Source of the DNA: Diospyros lotus
Taxonomy: Eukaryota; Streptophyta; Magnoliopsida; Ericales; Ebenaceae
NCBI RefSeq assembly: GCF_014633365.1
Contig: NC_068350.1
Location: forward strand, 29,875,119 to 29,939,118
Reading direction: 5' to 3'
DNA: 64,000 bases
The notes below the pieces were generated by a model. The model saw only the letters and a list, made by a program, of their open reading frames with translations. It made no database searches and was not told the origin of the DNA. The number at the start of each line of letters is the position of its first letter. Positions within the stretch are counted from its first letter, which is position 1. The translations under genes were made by a program, and so were the position numbers. Shown here in pieces: positions 1 through 13,700 of this stretch.

Positions 1-127
1 GAAAATTCTTAATGTTTGTTTCATTTTAATGATCAGGTATATCATGATGGAACCAAAAGGAAGAGCAGGCCAAGACTTTGATGGACAAAGAATGAAATGG
101 ATCATACTCAAGACAATGGTGGAGAAT
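1..127 (+). mobile_element. 3' internal tail of an LTR retrotransposon
   Basis: This is the last internal stretch of an element that enters from the left. It ends in a purine-rich tract (ggtggagaat, 118-127) directly before a TG-starting LTR, as expected of a polypurine tract. No coding domain can be assigned because too little of it is visible. Confidence 0.4.
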
Positions 128-611
128 TGTTAGAGTTTGTCTAGAGTATTGATGCAGTGACAGTAGTGTTTTTTATATAGGTTATTATGCGGTTTAGAGA
201 GTAGAGATAGGCGGTGGACTCACTTGTAAATAACTGTCAAGTTGGGGGTAAAACTGGTAATATCTAGTCTTGTAATAGCATAGGAATTGTCACCCTAATA
301 TTCTATAAATAGGGAAGGAGGGTTAGACAACAGAGGCACATAATTCAGTTGTTTCTCGAGAAAGCTTTGTGAGGAAAGACTGATTTAGAATAGCTTTTGT
401 AATCTTGAGAGAAGGCTTGTAATCGGGAGGTGCAACTGATGTACTGTGATCATTCTTTCTGAATCAAAGAAGGCTGCCCTTAGAGGGTTCTTAAGGTTGG
501 ATGTAGGATTGCTTATTGCAATCTGAACTAGGATAAAATCATGTGCCTATTGTGTGGTTTGGTTGTATCTCTTTCATTCTTTCTTTGTTGAATTCTGTTA
601 TTTCATTTACA
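128..611 (+). mobile_element. Probable 3' LTR of a copia-like element
   Basis: The segment starts TGTTAGAG just after a polypurine tract and ends TTACA. It contains a TATA-like box (tataaata near 304) about one third of the way in, followed by an R/U5-like part. The 484-bp length fits copia LTRs. The 5' LTR and its target duplication would lie left of the window, so the boundaries rest on TG...CA and the tract alone. Confidence 0.45.
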
Positions 612-1642
612 GTTCATAATTTTTGTTGTTGGTTGATTTCAGGTGAGGAGTGTTGAGAGAATTGGCAAACTAGAAGTATTGATTGAGTTTTTAAGAGCTC
701 CTAATCCTAACATTATTGCTGTGGAGAAAAGAAGGGGGGGGGGGAAGTTATGCAAGAACGTATACATACAAAAAGTATATGCAAACATAGTGCTTGTTTG
801 CATGTGTTGTGCCCCAACTTTTTCATGTTTTACTATCTCAAGGTGAACGAATGCATCATATCCTATGACATAAGATATGGCTAAACTAAGATCAGGGGGC
901 TCAATCATCAATGCAAGTTGAGTTATTGATACACCATTGATTTCTGACCACTGTCTAGCCTCCAACTGGAACTGTCACACTATCAATTACCATTTGCTAT
1001 GTAAGTATTAAAGCTCATAGTATTGGAAGCAAAAGGTGAGAAACCAAACACTTATTTTGGTAAGAGGCCCAAAATTAGAAATATTAAATCCTTACAATAC
1101 TTAAAAATGAAAACGAAGCCACAACTATTATGCATAACCCATTTAATCACGTTATAAGTTTGCAAATATAAACCAGATAAGTTACAATGTTTTTTTTATT
1201 TCATTTACAGAAAAAAAAAAGTTACAATGCTTTAAAAATAGTGCTGAGATGTACAAAGTTATTTAATAGAGAATATGTGAAGGAAGATACATGTATGATA
1301 ATATTAAAGATACAGATCTGTATGTATATACAACCATGTTCCAAATTTCTATCTTTCAAAGCTTATTGAGTCAATCATCTCAGATACACATCCACAAAGC
1401 AAAGATCCCATGTGTGATCTCAATGCAGGTAACATAGCTCCATAGTAAATTTGTAAACTCAAAATTTATTTGCAAAATAATGTCATTTAAAGGATCTAGC
1501 AGAATCATATTTGTGTGCACAATTCCATTTTCACATAGATATAAGTCGGGTAAGGCATCTGATTCTGACACAACAGTTTTGCTCATCTACTTCAAGAATT
1601 AGCAAGCAAGAAAATTTAGGCAGTCAATGTCATAGTAGGCAC
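612..1642. other. No gene recognised; 3' part of the GOST locus
   Basis: On the minus strand this follows the exon-4 donor, so it should be intron or the terminal exon of the GOST gene. I found no acceptor followed by the expected acidic cytoplasmic tail. A plus-strand open stretch (643-846) starts just after a TTTCAG and reads like protein for about 25 codons, but it matches nothing I know and runs into a G homopolymer at about 735. Confidence 0.4.
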
Positions 1643-1779
1643 CTGGTTGGGTTACTTGAAGGAGCCCAAAGAATGCAAATCACCACCAACAGTGAGAAAG
1701 CAAGCAAAGTCCAGAAAGCTGGAATTATCCAGGCAATTCGCCACAGCTCGCTTAATGGATCACTTGCATTGAAGTACAG
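1643..1779 (-). CDS. GOST gene exon 4 (TM7)
   Basis: The acceptor catcag ends at 1780 and the donor CCAACCAG|gtgcct is at 1643/1642. It encodes LYFNASDPLSELWR, then the seventh helix AWIIPAFWTLLAFSLLVVIC and ILWAPSSNPT. It leaves two bases (AG) for an Arg codon completed by a following exon that I could not identify in 1-1642. Confidence 0.88.
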
Positions 1780-4700
1780 CTGATGAACATGAGTCAGTAA
1801 ACAGAATTCATAGACACAACTATGTATAAGCACACCAATCAGTAAACAGAATTCATAGACACAACTATGTATAAGCACACCAAAACAGTTTTTGCCGCTC
1901 CCAAGGTTTATGAAGCTATTAGTGCACAACATATATTTCCTTAAAGAAAACAAGAAAAGGTACTACCTCATAGCCAATCCAGGCAATGGAAAGCAGAACA
2001 AACACTGCAAGGGAATTGGTAAACTTCCGATAGAGCTCAAGCTTGGCCATGCTTCTTCGCATCTGCATCCAAGAGGAACAAGATAAAAAGTTGAGAATAA
2101 TAATCAAGCAATGACTGCATTATCCCAACAAAAAGTATGTGGTGTCACCGCCCTTGGCAGAAACAATAATCTTCCCTTGACTCGATGGAATTCAAGGGAT
2201 CAGAGAAGAAAGCTAGGGGGAGAGAAGAGAAAGAACAGAGGGAAAACAGAGACAAGAGAGAAATAGAGAATATAGGAGAAATATAATTGTCTATTGTCTG
2301 AAATTGCATAACCTCTCCTACAGAATAGGGAGAGTAGATATAGTCGTTGGCAGGGGTGTGGATGCAGCAGATCATCCACCCTTCCAACGGTTACAACAAC
2401 TTCTTTTGTCCTTTTCTAAGGCCTTACACATGGCCCTCCCATTCTAACAGAATTGACAGCTGGAATGTAAGTGCAGCAATTAGAATGAAAGAAATACAGC
2501 ATAGCCTATCGAATAAACAAGAATAAGACCAAAAATAAAGGCAAAAATTTAAAATAGCCATAGCCATGACATGTGGTTGTACTCAAAGGTCCACCTCGCA
2601 CCTAATGGGATTAAGGCTTTTGCGATGATGATGATGACTCCTCCATGAACCACCTTGTTATTCAGGGGGGAAAAAAATCTATATATATGACTAATCTATT
2701 TCACTAATAAAATTAGATTATCGATGGCTGAAATATTTTCAGCAAATAGATTTCTACTTTGTAGATATTATTGGTACCTTCAAGGATTCAATCAAACTGT
2801 CATTCTAATAGCAGAAAAAAGAACAGCTTCACAATAGACACAATATGCCAAGGGATGCAAAACACCAGTTACATTACATGAAGAATTTGCTTGAAGAGTT
2901 TCTGAGTTTTCAGAGATTCATCTTACTATGAAGTGGTAGATCCATTTGCTCACACAAATAGAAATGCACAACATACATTATATGAATATATGCAAATTTT
3001 AATGAGACTCTTGACCGCCAGTTAAAAAAAATAGAGGCCATCCCTAGTGCACAAAGCTCCCGCTTTGCAAGGGTCAATTTCCTAAAAAGCTTTACCCCTA
3101 CTTTGCAACATGGATAATTTCTAGAATTTAAACCTGTGACCTAGTCACAAAGGAGTAACCTTACTATTGCAACCAAGGCTGGCCCTCTCAACCATCAAAT
3201 TGTATTAGAAAAAGATATATATAAAAAGTATCCATCCTATAGTACCCATGCTGAAGGCCAAATTGAGAAATGGCAGTACTCATACAAATGCATGTGTAAA
3301 AAGGAAGAGTTTAAAGACAAAAAATTACCTGCAGCTTTTCTAGTGTTTTTGATAATGATGAGAAAATCCACAATATGAACCAAGCATCCAAGAAAGCAAC
3401 AGGAAGCACCAAATATATCTTAGCTTTTCCAGAGAAGTCATTTACATTCCCCAAATGTTCAACAAGCTCAAGTGCCTCTGAAGCAACAAAATATATTACA
3501 CCAAGAAGAAGAACTTTTGATGTTACACCTCCAAGGGTAGGTTTTACCACACCATAGCCCATTGAAACCACCAAAAGGAGCAAGCGAGATAGAGTCTTTT
3601 TAATAGCACTAATTGTCACTGCCCATAATGTGATCCCCATTGGCCTGCTTCCAGTTGCATTTAAATTTGCATACTCAAAGTACCAGAGAGCTGTTTCACA
3701 CATTCCAAGAGCAATCACTGCTGTAATGTGGTAGTGCAATTGTATAATATCCTTCCAGAACTGAACAAACCGCAAAAACCATATTAGGCCAAGAACAAGA
3801 TAAGCTAATGATACAATGCCATAGAAAGTCATCAAAGGGACCATCTTCCCAGGTAAATAACCTCCAGGGTTTCTCCACACGGTTCTACCCTGAATTACTG
3901 TGCCCTTTAGTTGTGGATCACAAAACATGAAATAGAGATAGTACATTCCAGTATTATTTATTTGGACAGTCCGAGGTTCCATCTTAGCTACTTGACTTGT
4001 TCCTTCGAAGAACGTTTGAATGCGTTTTGGCCACTCATCATTCTCTAGGTTTTTGTGAATAATAACCTCTCCTACTTTGCAGGATCCTTCCGCGTGGAGT
4101 TCAGGGGTGCAACATATATCATCAGATTTTAGGAAAGCACCTCCAATCCTTTCCCTATCTTTTACCTCAACTATAATAGCTTCAACCAATCCAGTCCGAC
4201 TCTGCATTTTATTCTGTTTATCACTGGACTCTTTTGTTCTTGTAAATTTCAGATCTTCAAATCTGCATATTACCAGTTAGAGTGAGATCTCATAAACATA
4301 TTACAGCAAGTATCTATAGGCTAAAATGCATTAGAAACTAGGAAATCAGAACCTCCTAGCCCATTAATTTGATACCAGACCAGGACATGACTAAGCCAAG
4401 TTAATAATTAAACAGTTCTTCCGACTCCAAAGACAGGTGAACTAGTTCCTAGAATGTGGCAATTAGCTCCATAACCATTCATCCAAAAGATTTAATCTCT
4501 TTGAATATGTTCAAGAAAAACTGGTGATCCTTCAAATTCAATTTCCACTAATTTCCCAAATTTTTAGTATTTAAATCATATAATATGAAACAGAAGTTCT
4601 AAATTACTACCAAGTAAAGAGTACTTGAACACATAAAAATGGAAAAAGTATAAGGAAGGTAGAAGTCATTGTCACATAACATCAAAGTGAATAAACTGTA

Positions 4701-7700
4701 ACTAAGAAACTACCATATGATTAGTTTCTTTAACTGATCATCGGTTCAAATGTTACCTAGTTCACAGTTTTACGGTATGGATAGGAAATTTTCTGCTGTA
4801 GTATGAGGGGCCAAGCTTAAGCAGACTGCTATGTGGTACCACATTTGTTTTGAAGTAGATTGTTTATACTTCATATATACAAATATTCTAAAAGATAATT
4901 GCACAAGTAATTGGAAAGAGGAACAAATTGGTGACTTTTGCATTTTGCCATAGCCTAGGTTCAAATTCCTAGTTTTAGGCTGCTTTTGGTTTCTGCAAGC
5001 TTGCGTCATGGTGCCCCTGAGCAGCGGCCTGTAGAGGCAAGGGAGGATGCAAATGAGCACAAGGCTGAGAATGCGAACAGTGCATACAAAGTCATGCCGA
5101 CACAATCTAGGAGGGTCGGCAAGCATGGAAGCACCGGCATGCTTGAGCAGCGTCTGCCAGATGAAAACAGCCCATGTAGCTAGGCACATGCATGGAGATA
5201 GGTACCACTACTATATGTAGTTAACTGTCACAGATAAAAAATTTATCTGTGCGTATAACATACCAGTGTGTATAATAAGCAAAGTCTCACCAGCTTGGAA
5301 CCTAAATAGGCCATTGCCACACAATAGAGCAATATTCCAGCACACTTTGTCATACTTTCAGTTTGCTTTCAGTTGTTCTTTGAGGTTCCCTTCCCAGCTA
5401 AAGGGAATACCTCTAGAGCTACCTCATGAGCATTTAGTAGGATGGCTTGGGCATGCCCTAAGCAAACTGGGTGCCTAAGGCCACACGAGTTGGGGATTAA
5501 ATTCTCCATCTGTGACACTAGTTTCTCCAAGTCAGGATCTAGTGAGAATGCACTCAATTTATGAATGGAGTTTATTTTTTTGGTATTTTGGTCCATGTTA
5601 GATTTCAAGCCATCACTTCCAATGTACTAATAAGAACAACTGAATGTCCAGATATCCAGTTTGTTGCACTTGGAAAAATATGCAAAGAGGAACTTATATG
5701 TCAAATCAAACATAACTAGTGAGTTAACCACATAAATTCTTGTAAGCCAAGAATAGCATGCACTTCAGACTAACATGTTTTAAGTATTCAACAGTCTTCA
5801 ACTTTTGGAAAATGATAAGAATTCATGCTTGTAACATGGAGCTCATAATGTTTTTGAAAATTTGAATACAATTACATTAACAACCACAATTTGACTATTA
5901 ATTTTGTGGATGAAAGGCTAAATAAAAGGTCAAACTAAAACCAAATAGCTTTCAAATCGCTGTCAGTAGTAACTAAAAAATTTAACATTAACGTCAGAAA
6001 AAAATGAAATAGGCAACTCATGTATTTAACAAACTCAAAATAATAACTGAACCACATGAACAGTTAAATATTGTAGTAGAAGGAATAAATGGGCCATCTT
6101 AGAGACCCTATCCATCACAACTAAAATGGATTTATGTCCTACCATAATTTTAGGCAAATCAATGATGAATTCCATCCCAAGTTTGTTCCATTCCATCGTT
6201 ATGTTTGGTACACCTTCATTTTGATGGAATGGAATGGGAAAAATAGTCAATTGACAAAGATGCCCTTTTACATTATAAAAATTGAAAAATCTTATAAAAA
6301 TGATATTTAATTCCAAAAAAATCATATATTAGGTAATATACGTAAAAAAAAAATTATTTTCCCTTTTTTAGCAAAAAATATTAAATAAAAATTGAATCCA
6401 AAAAATTTATTTAATTTTCAAAAAAGTTATTTAACGAAAAATACATAAATAATAATCAAGTAACATTTCATATAGGAAATATTAATTCACAATATAGATG
6501 TATTAATTGAATACTACTTACAAAATTAAATTTTTACAAGTTTAATAAGTAAAAAAAAATATAAGTTAATACAATTATATGTAATTAATAAAAATTGGTT
6601 TGCAACAAATAGTGTTTTGCAGAAAGAAATGGATACTGCAGTGGAAAAGAGGGAGGGGTGGTTTCCAATGTTTTCTGCCCAGGGAAGAGAGAAGAGCAAG
6701 AGCTTCAAGGCGCTAACAGAAAGGAAACACTAGAAAAGAGAGAAGAGGGAAATGTTCTTGCTGAAAGAACTTTACTGAATGATCAGAATTACAGAAATGC
6801 AGGTATAGCTGTCCTTAACAACAAACTTTGCAACTTGCAACAGCAAGTTATAACTGCCTAACTAACCAACAACTAATATAACATCATAACAGAACTAATA
6901 TAACAGCATAACAGCTTAGACCAAACACAACCATGGCACAACATAAAGAGAAATACACATAACAAAATTAATCAACATTATTTCCTTCTACATTCCCCCT
7001 CAAATCAGACTCCACAGCAGAAGAAGACTTGAGCTTCAGCTTGTCTAGAGTGGCAGTAGGGCTATAAAATATAGGTGATAGCTTGAGTCCGAGTTTGTCA
7101 CATAAAAACAGAAATCTATCTCCCGGTAAGCCCTTAGTAAAAATATCAGCCACTTAATAAAGAATAGGAACATATTTGATCTCAACTTCACCATTCTCCA
7201 CCTTTTCCCAAACAAAATGAACATCAATTTCAATATCCTTAGTGCGTGAATGAAACACAAGATTTTCATCTATACTTTTGGTTCCTAGGTTATCACACTC
7301 CATATAACGGGAATTTTAACACATGGATACCTAACTCAAAAAACAATGATTTCAGCCATAAAATTTCAGTAACACTATGTGCAACAGCCCTATATTCGGC
7401 TTCTCCAACAAACCTAGCTACCACAGGCTATTTCCTTGAGCCCCAAACCAACAATTTCTTGCCAAGAAATACACACAATCCACCAGTAGATCTTCTAGTA
7501 ACTTTACAGCTAGCATGATCAGCATCAATATAAACAGTTAGGATGTGTTTGATTGGGAGGTGGAAAGTGGGGCGGAATTCCAATTCCATGGAATTCCAAT
7601 TCTCACCCCACCCCCTAAGAATTCCAATTCCTTGATTTCAAGGAAAATCATCACTTTTTGAACTAAGATGGAATTCGAATTCTATGGAAAAAAAAAAAAC

Positions 7701-10700
7701 TGTTTGATAGAATTTCCTAGAATTTGGATGGAAAATAAATTTCATCCTCATTTTTCACCCCTATCAAATGCACCCTTTAGAGACAAATCACCAGGAAAAG
7801 GAGCAAATAATAAACCTAGACCAACTATTCCCTTAAGATAACAAAGTAGTCTTTTCCAAGCTAGCCAATGTTGTTGTTTTGGTGAAGATAGAAATTGACT
7901 TAGCTTATTCACCACAAAAGCAATATCTGGTCTAGTATATGTCAAATATTGAAGAGAGCTAATGATGGTGTAATCCCAGTCATCCATTGCACTCAATCAA
8001 ACCCTCAATCCTCACGATCAATAAGCGAATCCCCACACACTAAAGAAGAAAAACAAAATATAGAAACAAAAGCATGCACACACATACAAAGCCGGGATTT
8101 ATCTTGGTTCAGTTCTTCAAATGAAGAATCTATGTCCAGACCGCCTTTGGGCCTATCTCCACTATCATGAAAACACAATCAACGATTACATACACTGCTC
8201 TCTAATCTCTCACAGCCCTATACACACACAGGCTATACAAAATCTCGAGATTACAAAGCACTCTACTTTTCTCTCTCACACACACATTCTCGACCTCTCA
8301 CTCAATGAGGCCCCGACCCCCTATTTATAATACATAAGGGGCGGACATTACAAGATAATATCTCGATAAAACCGTTACACTACTAACCAACTTAACAAAA
8401 AACTAACTAGTGAAATACCAAATACATCCTTGACAAATACCCTCCCGAGCCTTTTAACTAATCTAAGACAAATGATAACAAATTCTCCACCCATTTGAGT
8501 TGGATTAGTCTTCCTCAACACTTCTACATGTACCCTCCCATACTGCCATGCTCTTCTTCACTCAGCATCTGAAATAGTTTGCAGTATCTTCATGCAAAGC
8601 TTCAGCTTTGTGGTAGGTACAACTTTAGTAAACATGTCAGCCGCATTCTTTTCACCTAAAACTTTTGTTAGTATAATATCTTGTTTTTCAATTATTTCTC
8701 TAATGAAGTGGTGCCTAATGTCTATATGCTTTGTCCTCTCATGGTGAGCCTAGTCCTTTGACAAATGTATGGCACTTTGGCTATTATACATCAAAGTGGC
8801 TTTCACATCTGACACTAGGAGTTCGCTAACTAGGCCCTTAAGCCACATGTGGTGGCTTTATCTACAACCGAAGCAGGCTTGATTTCCAACTTATTGTTGA
8901 GTTCCACTACTTAAATGCATACCCGGTTGTGGATCTCCTTTTATCCAAATCAGCATAGTCTGCACCTGAGAATCCTATGATACTAGCATGTTCTCCTATG
9001 CTTGCTCCACCATACGACAAAACAATATTATATGAGCCCTTTAGATACCTAAACACCCATTTTACAGCATTCCAGTGAGTTTTACCTGGGTTTGGCATAA
9101 ACCGACTCACAACACTCATAGCATGAGCTAAGTCAGGTAGAGTGCATACCACACTATACATTAAGCTTCCCACAGCACTCGAGAATGGTATATTATCCAT
9201 TTCCTTCATACTTTCTTCATCCTTGGGAGACTGATCTGAGGACAACTTAAAATGAGAGGCAAAAGGCACATTCACTATCTTAGAATTTGCCATTCCAAAC
9301 CTAGATATCAGCTTTTCTAGATAGGATTTTTGAGATAGGTAAATTTTCCTTTGCTGTTTGTTTCTAGAAAATTCTATTCCGAGAATTTTCTTTGCTTCAC
9401 CTAGTTCCTTTATCTCAAATTCAGATCTTAAACTTCACTTTAATTGTTGAATCTCTTGCTCAGATTGACTTGCTATGAGCATGTCATCCACATAGAGAAG
9501 CAAGTAAATTGAGATGTTAGGTGAGATATATTTAAAGTAAACACAGCAATCATAGGAACTCCTAAGATACTCTTGTTTCAACATAACAGTATCAAATTTC
9601 CTATACCATTGTCTTGGAGACTGCTTAAGCCCATAAAAGGATTTCTTAAGCAAACACACTTTCTCCACCTCTACTCTAGACTCAAAGCCTTTAGGTTGAT
9701 GCATTAGAATTCTTTCTTCTAAGTCTCCATGAAGGAAAGCTGTTGTTACATCCATTTGCTCCAATTTTAAGTTTAAATGATCAATAATGGCCAACAACAT
9801 TCTGATTGAGGTATGTCTCACAACAGGTGAGAAAACCTCATTGAAATCTATTCCTTGGATTTGGGTAAAACCCTTGGCAACCAACCTAACCTTATTCCTA
9901 GGTTTAGGATTATCTCCAACACCTTCCTTTATTTTGTAAAGCCATACGTTGTCCTTTTGGTTTATCAACTAGATCCCAAGTTTGGTTTTTTCTTAAGGAT
10001 GCAATTTCTGACTTCATGGCTTCTATCCATTTTCCTGACTCTTTTGAGGCCACTGCCTCTTCATAGGTGAGGGGTTCACCTCCTACACTTTCTCAAGCAC
10101 TTATTAGGGCATATGCCACCAGGTTTGAGAAACCATATCACTAAGGAGGCCTTTGGCTCCTCTATTGCCTATCCCTAGCCACACTGCACCTAGATGCAAC
10201 TGGGTGATCTCCTAGGCTAGAGTCTACATCACTACCTCCTTCACTCTTCTCATATTGAGTTGAGTGTTGATCCTGATCCTTTTCCTGGACTCGATCATCC
10301 AAATCCTGATCATTTTCAGATACTTCCAAGGTGTTTTCAGACGCTACTCCTTTAATATCCACATCTATGGACTTAGTATTTTTCCCTAAGTCTGGTTGGG
10401 TTTCTTTATTTCTTGTTTTCATGGTAGAACTTTCATCAAACGTCACATCTCTTGTGACTATTGTTCTTGGCCCTTCTGGTTCAAGGTTCCATAATTTGTA
10501 ACCTTTTACACCAGTGGGGTACCCTATGAATAAGCATCTCTTTGCCCTACGTTCTAGCTTGCCTTACTTCACATGAGCATAAGCTAAGCATCCAAATACT
10601 CTAAGGTGACTTAGACTTGGCTTATGCCTTGTCCATCTTTCATAGGGAGTGTGAAAATCAACGGCAGCTAATGGTAACCTGTTTATCACATGAGCTGCTA

Positions 10701-13700
10701 TTGAAACTACCTCTCCCCAGAATGATTTGGGCATATTTAAATGAAAGAGCATGCATCTTACCCTTTCCAATAGGGTCCTATTCATTCTTTTAGCCAACCC
10801 ATTTTGTTTAGGGTTACCCGAGGCAGTTAAATGTCTAACAATATCACTATCCTTACACATTTGGTTGAATTCCTTATTGCAGAATTCAAGCCCATTATTA
10901 GTTCTTATGATTTAGATAGATTTACCGTTTTGGTTCTCTACCATCTTTTTCCATATCCTAAAAGCCTTAAAGGTATAATCATTTGTTTTTAAGACATAAA
11001 CCCATAACATTCTAGAGTAGTCATCAATGATTGATAAGAAGTACAGAGAGCCACCATGGGTTAGGGTTTGAGCTGGCCTCCACAAATCCGAGTGAATATA
11101 ATCTAGGGATGATTCAGATGAATGAATGGCTTTCTTGCTAAACTTTACCCTTGCAGCTTTGCCATAGATACAAGACTCACATTTACTCAATCCAGTAACT
11201 TGACCATGCCCTAAAATACCTTGCTTGGCAAATTCCTTGAACCCTTGCTCACTTATGTGTGACATCCAAACATGTCACAGCCTTGCCTATTTTTGGACAT
11301 TATTGCTTGCCACTGCAGCTTCACCACTCAAGGTGGTTGCTTGCAGAAGGTATATGCCATTCTACAGCATTGCTTTCATGCATACTAGGGATCATTTTGA
11401 TATTTTCAATACTGCACCCTCACCCTTAAATTTAAGGCCATTCCTATCCAGTTTCCCAAGGGAAATTATGTTTCTCGAGTTTAGGATCGTGCCTCACTAC
11501 AGAGAGAGTTCTATATGATCTATTATGCATTTTCAACCTTACATCACCAATCCCTAATACTTTACACTCATGGTCATTGCCTAACAAGACCTTTCCCCCA
11601 TTTATTTCTTCATAATTAAGTAGCCAATGCTTCTCAGGGGTCATGTGGTAAGAGCAACTGGATCGTGCCTCACTGCAGAGAGGGTTCTATATGATCTATT
11701 ATGCATTTTCAACCTTACATCACCAATCCCTAATACTTTACACTCATGGTCATTGCCTAGCAAGACCTTTCCCCCATTTATTTCTTCATAATTAAGTAGC
11801 CAATGCTTCTCAGGGGTCATGTGGTAAGAGCAATCGAAGTCTATAACCCAATCATTGGACTCGGCTCTCTCTAAAACCATTAGTGCATCAGAACTATCAT
11901 AATCAAATTCACACACATTTACACCCCCATCAACATTCTCCTTATCAAGAAAATCCTCCTTTTTCTTGGGGTAGTTTCTCTTAATGTGGCCTTCTTCATG
12001 ACAATGGTAACATCTTATAGGGTTCTTTCTTGTCTTAGACTTTGACCTAGATTTTCCCTTATCTTTATTGTCTTTCTTAAGGCTTCTAGATCTTACAGTC
12101 AGGACATCTCCAGTCGAGGAGTTTCCCTCCACCTTGCTCCTTAAATCCTTAAGAGTTTAGGGGATGTGATCCACCTTGCTCCTTAAATCCTTAAGAGTTT
12201 AGGGCACCTATCACATCCTCTAGTGTTAAGAGGTCTCTACCATGTTTTAAGATATCAACAAAAGTCTCATAAGACCTAGGTAATGAATGGAACAAGAGTA
12301 AAGCCTTGTCTTCATCATCCTACTTCACATCTATGTTTTCAAGATTTAAACAAAGTTTATTAAATTCATCTATGTGATCTTAAAGTTTTTTATTATCATG
12401 CATTTTAAAAGTAAAGAACCTGACCTTTAGGGAGAGACAACTGGAAAGGGACTTTGTCATGTAAAGACTCTCTAGCTTGAGCCAAATCTCCACGATTTCT
12501 ATAAAGGTGAAGGCACCAGTTCTGATACCAGATTGTAAACCTAGTCGTCCACCGCACTCAATCAAACCCTCAATCCTCACGATTAATAGGCAAATCCCCA
12601 CACACTAAAGAAGAAAAACAGAATATAGAAACAAAAGCATACACACACATGCAAAGACGGGATTTATCCTAATTCAGTTCTTCAAATGAAGAACCTACGT
12701 CTAGACTGCCTTTGGGCCTACTCCACTATCTTGAAAACACAATCGATGATTACATGCACTGGTCTCTAATCTCTCACAACCCTATACACACACAGGCTAT
12801 ATAGAATCTCGAGATTACAAAGCACACTACTTTTCTCTCTCACACAACACATTCTTAACCTCTCTCTCTCTCGCTCAAGATAGGAAAAAACCCGTGCCTC
12901 CCAATGAGGCCCCAGCCCCCTATTTATAATACATAAAAGGCGGACATTACAAGATAATATCTAGATAAAACCGTTACACTACTAACCAACTTAACAGAAA
13001 ACTAACTAGTGAAATACCAAATACATCCTTAACAAATACCCTCCTGAGTCTTTTAACTAATCTAAGACAAATGATTTAACAAATGGTTCTATATAGGGAT
13101 GGATTAGAAAATGATACAACATCATTAGTCAAAGAAACTCCCAGATTTACTGGTGTAGCACATGGCTAGCAATCTTGACAAATACCAAATACCTCCTTGA
13201 CAAATACCCTCCTGAGTCCTTTAACTAATCTAAGACAAATGATTTAACAAATGGTTCTATATAGGGATGGATCAGAAAATGGTTCACCATCATTAGTCAA
13301 AGAAACTCCCAGATTTATTGGTGTAGCACAGGGCTTGCAATCTTGCATTGCTGCCTTTTTTCGACAGATCTATAGTATACTTTGATTGAGTAAGGTATAT
13401 GTCACCGCTATCTCTATGAGCTTCAAACCCTAGGAAGTAGTTCACTAATCCTAGTGTTTTGAGAGCAAAATGAGTATCCAAATCTTGAATACAAGATTGA
13501 CGAGCTTTAGAATCAAAACTAGTAACAAGGATGTCATCAACATAGACAAGAATGAACAAAACATATTGAGAGGGTCTTCTTGATAAAGAGAGAAGCATCA
13601 AAAAAAGCTTTGGTAAAACCCCAACCTTGTAAGGCAGTCCTTAATTTTGTATACCAAGCTCGAGAAGCCTGTTTAAGACCATATAAAGACTTTTTCAGTC

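Larger units (their letters stand above)
11266..12513 (-). pseudogene. Copia-B gag with CCHC knuckle and protease remnant
   Basis: The gag part reads LLFHSLPRSYETFVDILKHG near 12240-12300. The nucleic-acid knuckle RCYHCHEEGHIKRNYPKKK lies near 12000: the last Cys of CX2CX4HX4C is Tyr. Then comes VIDFDCSYHMTPEKHWL, the protease start; the catalytic DSGCSxH motif has FDCS here. The segment contains a 177-bp tandem duplication (11483-11836) and a 42-bp one (12128-12205), plus stops. Confidence 0.8.
7969..13081 (-). mobile_element. Copia-B: full-length but defective copia element nested in Copia-A
   Basis: Element with 3' LTR 7969-8480, polypurine tract 8481-8496, RT/RNase H, integrase, gag, Met primer site and 5' LTR 12534-13081. 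The flanking 5 bases on the minus strand are CCATT and CCATC, a target duplication with one later change. The insertion point is inside the RT-RNase H junction of Copia-A. Coding parts hold several stops and frameshifts. Confidence 0.9.

Noticed and set aside
3375..3557. Plus-strand open frame opposite GOST exon 2
   Set aside because: Pure antisense shadow of a well-supported exon; no independent family match.
4770..5189. 139-codon minus-strand open frame in intron 1
   Set aside because: It has an odd composition and matches no domain I know; the region is intronic and the frame is not long enough to be significant alone.
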